A DNA stretch of 64,000 bases from Pedobacter sp. AK013 (GTDB lineage Bacteria > Bacteroidota > Bacteroidia > Sphingobacteriales > Sphingobacteriaceae). Positions 42,694 through 49,878 of the stretch are shown piece by piece. Numbering within the stretch: the stretch's first letter is position 1; each line of letters opens with the position of its first letter. The translations under genes and the position numbers were made by a program. The stretch spans positions 50,009 to 114,008 of the forward strand of contig NZ_JACHCQ010000022.1 in NCBI RefSeq assembly GCF_014205835.1. Direction: 5' to 3'. Under the pieces are notes generated by a model, which was not told the DNA's origin, made no database searches, and was given only the letters and a program-made list of their open reading frames with translations.

Positions 42694-42720
42694 AAACCAA
42701 TGCTCAGGCATTGGTTTTTT
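42694..42720 (+). terminator. Rho-independent terminator
   Basis: AAACCAATGC/GCATTGGTTT stem with a TCAG loop and T run, 32 nt after the YiaA-like gene. Confidence 0.9.
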
Positions 42721-42857
42721 ATTTTTAACCAAAAACGAAATATATTATCATCTTAACTAAAAAATAATTACTACTTTAAACATCAGATACCGAAGCTAAT
42801 AGTTTATCATTTTCGAGCAAATTTTATAAACCTATTTAAATCTTGTAAATCCTGCCA

Positions 42858-44171
42858 ATGGAACAAAAAGATGGCTTAAAGAAAACGCTTACCCCATTTA
42901 TGCTGTGGGGACTCGGAGTTGGCTACGTAATTTCGGGAATGTATTTTGGTTGGAACTTAGGCCTCGAAAAGGGCGGCACACTTGGTATGGCCATCGCAAC
43001 GGTTGCCATTATGGTGATGTATGTTACCTTTAGTTTCAGTTATGCCGAACTGGCCTGCGCTATACCAAAAGCGGGTGGCGTTTTCGATTACGCTAATACC
43101 GCGCTCGGCAAAAACATTGGTTTTATTGCCGGTATCGCTCAAATGGTCGAGTTTATATTTGCCCCTCCTGCCATAGCCTTTGCAATTGGGGCTTATTTTA
43201 ATGCCTTTTTTCCGCAGGTACCCATTCTTACGAGCGCAATTGCTGTTTATTTTATTTTCACCGCCCTAAATGTATATGGCGTAAAAGCCGCAGCTTCGTT
43301 CGAAGTAATTATTACCGTTCTAGCAGTCGGCGAACTGCTCTTATTCTCTGGAATTACATTGCCTAAATTTCATGCAGAAAATCTGGCCCACAATAACTTT
43401 CCAAATGGTTGGAGCGGTGTTTTTGCAGCTATCCCTTTTGCCATCTGGTTTTTCCTGGGCATTGAGGGCGTTGCAAATGTAGCGGAAGAAACCAAGAACC
43501 CACAGCGCGATATCAGCAAAGGTTTTGGCTGGGGTATATTTACTTTGGTTGTGTTATGTGTGCTTGTTTTCACCTCCACAATTGGCATAGGTGGTTGGGA
43601 AGCCATTGTATATAAAAACGGAAAATCAGGCGAAACTTCTGATTCGCCTTTGCCACTTGCCCTTTCGATGATTACAGGCGATAATCACCTGATGTATCAT
43701 TTACTTATCACGGTAGGGTTATTTGGTCTGGTCGCATCATTTCATGGATTGGTTTTGGCAGCTGGTCGTTCTACTTATGAGATGGGCCGCGTAAAAAGTA
43801 TCCCAGCTATCCTCGGAAAAATTTCTGCTAAATTTCAAACGCCCGCAAATGCGTTAATTGGTAATATGGTAATTGGCATCATTGCGCTCTTATCAGGTAA
43901 AACTGCCGAAATTATTATCATTTCGGTATTTGGGGCATTAACCTTATATATCATTTCGATGATTTCGGTTATGGTACTACGGAAAAATAAACCTGAAATG
44001 GCACGACCATTCAAAGCCCCGGTTTATCCCCTGTTTCCCATTATTGCCTTAATTATTTCCTGCGTTTCTTTCATCGCAATGCTGATTTATAATCTTAAAT
44101 TAGGTTTAATTTATTTGGGCATTGTTTTAGGCATATTTCTTCTATACAAAATCTTTAAAAAGGCAGATTAA
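42858..44171 (+). CDS. eat: APC-family permease, ethanolamine permease type
   Basis: A 437-residue amino acid/polyamine/organocation transporter with about 12 transmembrane helices. The N-terminal GLGVGYVISGMYFGWNLGLEKGGTLG and SFSYAELACAIPKAGGVFDYANTALG, and IWFFLGIEGVANVAEETKNPQRDISKG, match the ethanolamine permease subgroup (Eat). It should bring ethanolamine across the inner membrane by ion symport. It is the first gene of the proposed gamma-glutamyl pathway: its stop overlaps the start of the glutamine-synthetase-like gene by one base (TAATG). Substrate assignment rests on family and neighbours. Confidence 0.82.
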   Translation: MEQKDGLKKTLTPFMLWGLGVGYVISGMYFGWNLGLEKGGTLGMAIATVAIMVMYVTFSFSYAELACAIPKAGGVFDYANTALGKNIGFIAGIAQMVEFIFAPPAIAFAIGAYFNAFFPQVPILTSAIAVYFIFTALNVYGVKAAASFEVIITVLAVGELLLFSGITLPKFHAENLAHNNFPNGWSGVFAAIPFAIWFFLGIEGVANVAEETKNPQRDISKGFGWGIFTLVVLCVLVFTSTIGIGGWEAIVYKNGKSGETSDSPLPLALSMITGDNHLMYHLLITVGLFGLVASFHGLVLAAGRSTYEMGRVKSIPAILGKISAKFQTPANALIGNMVIGIIALLSGKTAEIIIISVFGALTLYIISMISVMVLRKNKPEMARPFKAPVYPLFPIIALIISCVSFIAMLIYNLKLGLIYLGIVLGIFLLYKIFKKAD

Positions 44172-45532
44172 TGAGTACGAGCAAAGAAATTCTGGATTAC
44201 GTTAAAAATCATCCCTCTGGAAAAGTAAAATTAGCTGTTGCCGATATCGACGGCATTTTAAGAGGAAAATATGTAGCTGCCGAAAAATTTGCATCACTGG
44301 TTAAAGGCCGTCTGGGTTTTTGTGACGTTACCTTTGGTTGGGATGCGGGCGATGTGGCTTACGAAAACGGAAAATATACGGGTTGGCATACTGGCTATCC
44401 CGATGCACAGGTGAAAATTGATCTGAGTACATTCCGGAAAATCCCTTGGGAGAATGGGGTACCTTTCTTTTTAGGAGATTTTATTGACGATCAGGATCAG
44501 GCAAATGACGTCTGTCCGAGGCAGTTGCTAAAGAAAGTAATTGCAGAATGCGAAAATGAAGGATTTTCGCCGCTTTTTGCACAGGAATTTGAATGGTTTA
44601 ATTTTTCGGAAACACCAGAAACCATCCACGAGAAAGGTTTTACCAATTTAAAGCCCCTAAGTCCCGGCATGTTTGGCTATTCCATTTTGAGAAGCACTTA
44701 CCAGAACGAGTTTATGAGCGACCTGTTCGAACTGCTCAATAAATTCAATATTCCGATTGAAGGTTTGCATACCGAAACCGGGCCAGGAGTTTATGAAGCA
44801 GCCATCAAATATGCGCCTGCCTTGCAAGCTGCAGATCAGGCTATACTATTTAAAACGGCCGTAAAGGAAATTGCCTATAAACATGGTATCATCGCTACAT
44901 TTATGGCTAAAATAAGTGAAAGCTTACCAGGATGCAGCGGTCATGTACATCAAAGCCTGTGGGATACCGATAAAAAGACCAACTTGTTCTACGACGAAAA
45001 AGATGCCGATAAAATGAGCGAGACGATGAAAAGTTATATCGCAGGTCAGCTACACTGCCTTCCGTACCTTTTACCCATGATAGCCCCTACCATAAACAGT
45101 TACAAACGTTTAGTTGAAGGTGCATGGGCGCCCACTACGGTAACCTGGGGAATCGATAACCGTACAACGGCATTACGAGCGCTGCCTGGAAGCAAAAAGG
45201 CATCACGTTTAGAAACCAGGATAGTGGGTTCAGATACAAACCCTTACCTGGCACTTTCTGCCTGTTTGGCAGCTGGGATGTACGGGGTTAAAAATAAGCT
45301 GAAACTCGAACAACCTGCTACCAAGGGAAATGGATATACCGATCTCTCGAATGGGGTATTATCACGCAATTTATTTGAGGCTACGCAAAAGATGAAAAAT
45401 TCTGACTTAGCCGCAGCATTATTGGGTAGCGATTTCGTTGATCATTTTACGATGACTCGCGAATGGGAATGTAAGCAATATGCTAAAGTAGTAACCGACT
45501 GGGAGTTGAAAAGATATTTAGAAATTATTTAA
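44171..45532 (+). CDS. Glutamine-synthetase-like gamma-glutamyl-amine ligase
   Basis: The 453-residue protein belongs to the glutamine synthetase fold (beta-grasp N-domain with VADIDGILRGKYV, then catalytic domain). Catalytic regions are visible: FAQEFEWFNF, ETGPGVYEAAIKYAPAL, GCSGHVHQSLWD and NRTTALRALPGSKKASRLETR with NPYLALSACLA. In true glutamine synthetases the second motif reads Gly-Gln-x-Glu; here it is GVYE, which points to an amine other than ammonia. Enzymes such as PuuA and the Streptomyces GlnA4 ligate glutamate to putrescine or ethanolamine. With an ethanolamine permease upstream, gamma-glutamylethanolamide synthetase is the favoured reading, but it is not proven. Confidence 0.82.
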   Translation: MSTSKEILDYVKNHPSGKVKLAVADIDGILRGKYVAAEKFASLVKGRLGFCDVTFGWDAGDVAYENGKYTGWHTGYPDAQVKIDLSTFRKIPWENGVPFFLGDFIDDQDQANDVCPRQLLKKVIAECENEGFSPLFAQEFEWFNFSETPETIHEKGFTNLKPLSPGMFGYSILRSTYQNEFMSDLFELLNKFNIPIEGLHTETGPGVYEAAIKYAPALQAADQAILFKTAVKEIAYKHGIIATFMAKISESLPGCSGHVHQSLWDTDKKTNLFYDEKDADKMSETMKSYIAGQLHCLPYLLPMIAPTINSYKRLVEGAWAPTTVTWGIDNRTTALRALPGSKKASRLETRIVGSDTNPYLALSACLAAGMYGVKNKLKLEQPATKGNGYTDLSNGVLSRNLFEATQKMKNSDLAAALLGSDFVDHFTMTREWECKQYAKVVTDWELKRYLEII

Positions 45533-45565
45533 CAATAGAGTCGTCATTCTGGAACGTTAATAGCC

Positions 45566-45629
45566 GTCATTCTGAACTTGGTTCAGAATCTTTTGCAGGA
45601 TAGATGCTGAAATAAATTCAGCATGACGT
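45566..45629. repeat. REP-like double hairpin, family B, inside the ethanolamine gene set
   Basis: TCATTCTGAACTTGGTTCAGAATC then ATGCTGAAATAAATTCAGCATGACG. It fills the gap between the ligase and alcohol dehydrogenase genes; another start of the same sequence, GTCATTCTGGAACG, precedes it at 45543. Confidence 0.65.
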
Positions 45630-45663
45630 GAATTTGAGAAACAAAAGATAAAAAACAATTGTC

Positions 45664-46812
45664 ATGATATTTGATAAAATCCATCAGTTTAATTTCCCTA
45701 CAACCATCCGTTTTGGTGCCGGTGCAGTAAGAGAGTTGCCCACCTATTTAAGCGCGAATAATTTAAAAGCGCCATTAATTGTAACCGACCCCACCATTGC
45801 GCAACTTCCGTTTTTTAAAAAAATTGTCGAAGATTTAAAGACAAAAGGTATTTCTGTTGAGGTTTTTAACGACATCCACAAAAACCCTGTAAAGAGCGAT
45901 GTTTACAAAGGCACTGATGTTTGGGATGCCACCAATCGCGACAGTATTGTTGGTATTGGCGGTGGTGCCGCTTTAGATGTTGCCCGTGCAATTGTGTTAC
46001 GTGTTAACCACCGCGACGATTTATTCAAATATGATGATCTAATCGGTGGTGATATTTACGTAACAAACGATGTTCCGCATTTTATTACCATCCCAACTAC
46101 ATCTGGTACCGGAAGTGAGGTTGGCCGTAGCGCAATTATTGCCGACGATGAAACTCACCAAAAAAAAATTCTTTTCTCCCCCAAATTAATGGCTCAGATT
46201 GTTTTTGCAGATCCGGAGCTCACCATGGATCTACCCCCATTCATCACTGCCGCAACCGGTATGGATGCATTAACACATAACATGGAAGCTTATCTGGCCA
46301 AAAATTTCCATCCCATGTGTGATGGGATCGCACTGGAGGGAATTTCATTAATCAAAGATTCTCTGGAACGCGCAACTAACAATCCTGATCTAGAAAGCCG
46401 CAGTAAAATGTTAATGGCTTCGATGATGGGTGCTATTGCCTTTCAAAAAGGTTTAGGTGTAGTACACTCGCTGGCGCATCCGCTTTCATCGCTTTTAGAT
46501 ACCCACCATGGTTTGGCTAACGCCGTGAATATTCCTTACGGTATGCAGTTTAACATTGCAGGTTTTGAAGACCGTTTTAAAAAAATCGCCCGTACTTTGG
46601 ACCTTAAAGATGAAAATGGTGAAGCTGTTGTAAAATATCTATTCGATTTGAACACGAAAGTGAATATTCCGCATAAATTGAGTGATATTGGCGTTAAAAA
46701 TGAACATATCGAAACACTTGCCGATTTAGCCTTTGCAGATTTTGCACATCCGAACAATCCAAAACCGGTAAGCAGAGCAGATTTTAAACAATTGTATTTA
46801 ACTGCACTTTAA
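45664..46812 (+). CDS. Iron-containing (group III) alcohol dehydrogenase
   Basis: The 382-residue NAD(P)-dependent enzyme has the nucleotide loop GIGGGAALDVARAI near residue 97-110, the IPTTSGTGSEVGRSAII signature near 140, and the metal-site histidines in THNMEAYLA, GVVHSLAHPL and LDTHHGLANAV. Within this gene set it could oxidise the free hydroxyl of gamma-glutamylethanolamide to the aldehyde. In the related putrescine pathway that step is done by an amine oxidase on a primary amine, so an alcohol dehydrogenase fits an amino-alcohol substrate. The function in the pathway is inferred. Confidence 0.9.
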   Translation: MIFDKIHQFNFPTTIRFGAGAVRELPTYLSANNLKAPLIVTDPTIAQLPFFKKIVEDLKTKGISVEVFNDIHKNPVKSDVYKGTDVWDATNRDSIVGIGGGAALDVARAIVLRVNHRDDLFKYDDLIGGDIYVTNDVPHFITIPTTSGTGSEVGRSAIIADDETHQKKILFSPKLMAQIVFADPELTMDLPPFITAATGMDALTHNMEAYLAKNFHPMCDGIALEGISLIKDSLERATNNPDLESRSKMLMASMMGAIAFQKGLGVVHSLAHPLSSLLDTHHGLANAVNIPYGMQFNIAGFEDRFKKIARTLDLKDENGEAVVKYLFDLNTKVNIPHKLSDIGVKNEHIETLADLAFADFAHPNNPKPVSRADFKQLYLTAL

Positions 46813-46818
46813 AAAATA

Positions 46819-46914
46819 TTAACCACGGATAAAAGGATAAACACAGATAAAAAAATCTTTTAAACACATTGTCGACCATCAAAAATCTGTGTTGATTTGT
46901 GAAATCTGTGGTAA
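46819..46914. repeat. Inverted repeat related to the GxxExxY flanks, no gene inside
   Basis: Arms TTAACCACGGATAAAAGGAT... (46819-46848) and ...GTTGATTTGTGAAATCTGTG (46885-46914) pair imperfectly across 36 nt. In the right arm, reverse-complemented, CCACAGATTTCACAAATCAA aligns with the arms of the GxxExxY cassette at 18493. It fills the gap before the PuuD-like gene. Confidence 0.65.
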
Positions 46915-46928
46915 AAAACATAGTTATA

Positions 46929-47642
46929 ATGTCTGATAAAATAATAATTGGTGTTACCGACTGTAGCAAATTCGACATCTATCGGGATTGGGTCTTATCT
47001 TATAATAAAAGTGTGGAGGTAATCCAACTCGGATACAAGCTCAACAATTTCGAAGAGATCAAAAAATGCGACGGTATTGTTTTAACAGGGGGCGAAGACG
47101 TGCATCCGAGGCTTTACAATCTGCCAGAATACTACCCTTACTGTTATGATGATGATATTGATGAAGAACGTGATGAGTTTGAATTTAAGGTTTTAGCCTA
47201 TACCGAAGCCAATTCTGTTCCTGTTTTGGGCATTTGCCGTGGTATGCAGGTGGGTAATGTGTTTTTTGGCGGAACTTTGATCCCTGATATCCCGACGTGG
47301 GGCAAATTTGATCATTCCAAAATGCACGATAAATCAGATCGCTATCACGAGATTATGGTAAATCCTTCCTCGTGGCTGAACCAGATTGTAAATACCGATA
47401 AGGGCTTAGTAAACAGCAACCATCACCAAAGCACTGATAAAACAGGGAAAGGTTTGGTGGTGTGCGCAATATCACCAGATGGCGTTACTGAAGCAATGGA
47501 ACGAATTGAAGCCAAAGGAAAATCCTTTTTGTTATTTGTACAATGGCATCCCGAACGTTTAAAAGATCAGCACAGCCCATTTAGCAAAAATATACACGAG
47601 GCTTTTATTAACGCGATAAAATTAAATATCAACCACAGGTAA
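46929..47642 (+). CDS. PuuD-like class I glutamine amidotransferase (gamma-glutamyl hydrolase)
   Basis: A 237-residue protein of the gamma-glutamyl-gamma-aminobutyrate hydrolase family. The catalytic triad is in place: Cys in GICRGMQVGN near residue 112, His and Glu in QWHPERL near 212-214; LTGGEDVHPRLY and HHQSTDKTGKGL are further family marks. It cleaves gamma-glutamyl bonds, here possibly gamma-glutamylglycine to glutamate and glycine. The frame opens 30 nt earlier, but those codons are repeat sequence, so MSDK at 46929 is the start. The last residues (NHR) come from the next repeat. Confidence 0.88.
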   Translation: MSDKIIIGVTDCSKFDIYRDWVLSYNKSVEVIQLGYKLNNFEEIKKCDGIVLTGGEDVHPRLYNLPEYYPYCYDDDIDEERDEFEFKVLAYTEANSVPVLGICRGMQVGNVFFGGTLIPDIPTWGKFDHSKMHDKSDRYHEIMVNPSSWLNQIVNTDKGLVNSNHHQSTDKTGKGLVVCAISPDGVTEAMERIEAKGKSFLLFVQWHPERLKDQHSPFSKNIHEAFINAIKLNINHR

Positions 47643-47732
47643 AAGGGATAAACACAGATAGAGATCGGTAAGCTAATTTAAGGTATTAGTCTTAAACCCT
47701 ATATAAGATCTGTGTCCTATGAAATCCGTGGC
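47631..47732. repeat. Second gene-free inverted repeat of the same family
   Basis: Arms AACCACAGGTAAAAGGGATA... (47631-47659) and ATCTGTGTCCTATGAAATCC... (47708-47732). The left arm supplies the end of the PuuD-like coding sequence and the right arm lies just before the aldehyde dehydrogenase ATG. Confidence 0.65.
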
Positions 47733-47738
47733 AAGAAA

Positions 47739-49112
47739 ATGAAGAACATGCAGATCATCAACCCAGCAACAGAAGAAATTATTACCAGTTTGACGGAAGA
47801 TAACTCATCTACGCTTCAAACCAAATTAGCAACTTTAAAAAAGGCTCAACCACAATGGGCTAACAGAACCCTCAACGAAAGGATTTCAATTATCGCCCAA
47901 TTCAGTGATTTGCTGGAGGCTGAAATAGAAGAACTGGCTGCTGTGCTAACCAGCGAAGTAGGCAAACCGCTCCAGCAATCGCGTAATGAAATTAACGGCG
48001 CAAGGGCCCGTATTAAATGGATGCTCAATAATGCTGAAAAATATTTAAGTGATGAGGCGATGGTTGATGAACCAGGTTTGAAAGAAATCATTAAATATGA
48101 ACCATTGGGTGTGGTATGCAACATTTCAGCATGGAATTACCCTTACCTGGTTGGCGTAAATGTTTTTATCCCGGCATTATTAAGTGGCAATGCGGTGTTG
48201 TACAAACCTTCAGAATACGCTACTTTAACTGGACTACAGATTGAAAAATTATTAAAAAAAGCGGGGGTGCCTGATGATATTTTCCAAATCGCTATTGGCG
48301 CGAAAGAAACGGGATCTGCATTGTTAGAGATGGATTTTAATGGTTATTTCTTCACGGGCTCCTATAAAACGGGGAAATTCATCTACGAGAAAGTGGCGGC
48401 AAAAATGGTTCCATGTCAATTGGAGTTAGGTGGAAAAGATCCATTATACATTGCCGAAGATGTAACCGATGTGGCTTCTGCTGCTATTGGTACTGCCGAT
48501 GGTGCTTTTTACAATAATGGACAAAGTTGTTGTTCAGTTGAGCGCATTTATGTGCACGAGAAAAATTACGACAATTACTTAAGCGCCTTTGTTACTGAAG
48601 TTAAGAGCTGGAAAACAGGCCAACCAACAACCGATGGTGTATATATTGGTGCTTTAACACGGAAGGAACAAATTTTGGTGTTGGAAAACCAAATTAAAGA
48701 TGCCTTAAATAAAGGTGCAAAATTATTAACAGGCGGAAAGGCCATTGCGGGAAAAGGTTATTATTTTGAACCAACGGTTTTAACTGAGGTAACCAATGAT
48801 ATGCTGGTGATGCAAGAAGAAAGTTTCGGACCAATTATCGGTATAATGAAAGTGAAAGATGATACTGAGGCCTTAAGTATGATGAAAGATACCGATTATG
48901 GGTTAACCGCGTCGGTTTATACGGCCGACCAAGCAAAGGCCGAAAAAATATTGGCCCAGTTAGATGCTGGCTCGGGTTATTGGAATTGCTGTGATCGGGT
49001 AAGTGCAGCACTGCCCTGGAGCGGAAGAAAATATTCGGGTATTGGCGCTACCCTGTCACATCAGGGGTTAAGAGCCTTTACTAAACCAAAAGGTTATCAT
49101 TTGAGAGGATAA
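47739..49112 (+). CDS. NAD(P)-dependent aldehyde dehydrogenase
   Basis: The 457-residue enzyme resembles succinate-semialdehyde/gamma-glutamyl-aldehyde dehydrogenases. The cofactor region contains ISAWNYPYLVGVNVFIPALL, the general-base Glu is in LELGGKDPLYIAEDV, and the catalytic cysteine in NNGQSCCSVERIY. C-terminal AALPWSGRKYSGIG is typical. In the proposed pathway it oxidises gamma-glutamyl-aminoacetaldehyde to gamma-glutamylglycine. The frame opens nine codons earlier within a repeat; the ATG at 47739 is chosen, and another at 47748 is possible. Confidence 0.9.
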   Translation: MKNMQIINPATEEIITSLTEDNSSTLQTKLATLKKAQPQWANRTLNERISIIAQFSDLLEAEIEELAAVLTSEVGKPLQQSRNEINGARARIKWMLNNAEKYLSDEAMVDEPGLKEIIKYEPLGVVCNISAWNYPYLVGVNVFIPALLSGNAVLYKPSEYATLTGLQIEKLLKKAGVPDDIFQIAIGAKETGSALLEMDFNGYFFTGSYKTGKFIYEKVAAKMVPCQLELGGKDPLYIAEDVTDVASAAIGTADGAFYNNGQSCCSVERIYVHEKNYDNYLSAFVTEVKSWKTGQPTTDGVYIGALTRKEQILVLENQIKDALNKGAKLLTGGKAIAGKGYYFEPTVLTEVTNDMLVMQEESFGPIIGIMKVKDDTEALSMMKDTDYGLTASVYTADQAKAEKILAQLDAGSGYWNCCDRVSAALPWSGRKYSGIGATLSHQGLRAFTKPKGYHLRG

Positions 49113-49116
49113 TAAA

Positions 49117-49506
49117 ATGAGAAACGATAGCGATAAACAGCTTATTGAAGGCGAAATTGCCGATTATTTATTAACGGATGATGGGATATTGATTTCTTAC
49201 AGTAAAAGCACCTTACGTACCGTAGAAAATATTACAGCCAATGTTGCACTGGTGAAGGAAATTACCGGAAATAAGAAAGTCCCACTGTTAATTTACTTAA
49301 AAAATTCTCCTGTTCCGGACAAAGAAACCCGAAAGTTTTCTACGGAGCAGCTGCCTCAAATTTATACTGCCATGGCGATGGTTTCGAAACCTGGTTTGTC
49401 GCAACTGATTATGAAGATCCTGTTTAAGTTTCAAAATCCACCTATCCCGATTAAATCATTTACGGACGATGAAAAAGCAATAGAATGGCTGAAACAGTTT
49501 TTGTAA
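49117..49506 (+). CDS. STAS-like DUF protein
   Basis: A 129-residue soluble protein that begins 4 nt after the aldehyde dehydrogenase. The pattern GEIADYLLTDDGILISYSKS, TLRTVENITANVALVKEITG and KVPLLIYLKNSPVPDKETRK, ending FTDDEKAIEWLKQFL, is that of the SpoIIAA/STAS-like DUF7793 type found widely in Bacteroidota. No enzymatic motif is visible. Its place at the end of the operon suggests a link with the pathway, perhaps as a regulator; this is only context. Confidence 0.7.
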   Translation: MRNDSDKQLIEGEIADYLLTDDGILISYSKSTLRTVENITANVALVKEITGNKKVPLLIYLKNSPVPDKETRKFSTEQLPQIYTAMAMVSKPGLSQLIMKILFKFQNPPIPIKSFTDDEKAIEWLKQFL

Positions 49507-49517
49507 ATTACGAGAAA

Positions 49518-49613
49518 CGTCATTGCGAGAAGGCTTTTTCTGCCGACGAAGCAATCTTAAAGCACACGCCAGTAATAATGGTTGTAAGATTGCTTCGTGC
49601 CTCAGCAATGACG
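49518..49613. repeat. REP-like palindrome, family D, and gene-free remainder to 49878
   Basis: Long imperfect stem: CGTCATTGCGAGAAGGC with CGACGAAGCAATCTTA on the left, TAAGATTGCTTCGTGC and GCAATGACG on the right, enclosing 24 nt. A partial copy is at 5165-5214. The remainder, 49614-49878, has family-E-like TACGCTCCGCTATCTGCC and no gene. Confidence 0.65.
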
Positions 49614-49878
49614 ACCGATCTTTTTAAATCCGTTATTGGTAGTGCAATGAAGTATCTGGTGTAGACGAACTTTGCAATTAAGTCTTTGACTCCGCTCAGA
49701 CCGACAAATCTCTAATAATATCATAAATTCAATTACGATTTTCATCCAACACTAACCGCTATACGCTCCGCTATCTGCCTTCTTGTGCATTTCCTTCCGC
49801 ACAAATACCACCCATTAAAATCTTTTTTAATAAATTGCGGAATTATACTTATCCGGTTAAACCGTTGTAATTATTTTA

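Noticed and set aside
42858..49112. Reading the operon as the putrescine (Puu) pathway
   Set aside because: The PuuB-type amine oxidase is absent, an alcohol dehydrogenase takes its place, and the permease is of ethanolamine rather than putrescine type. Not excluded by experiment.
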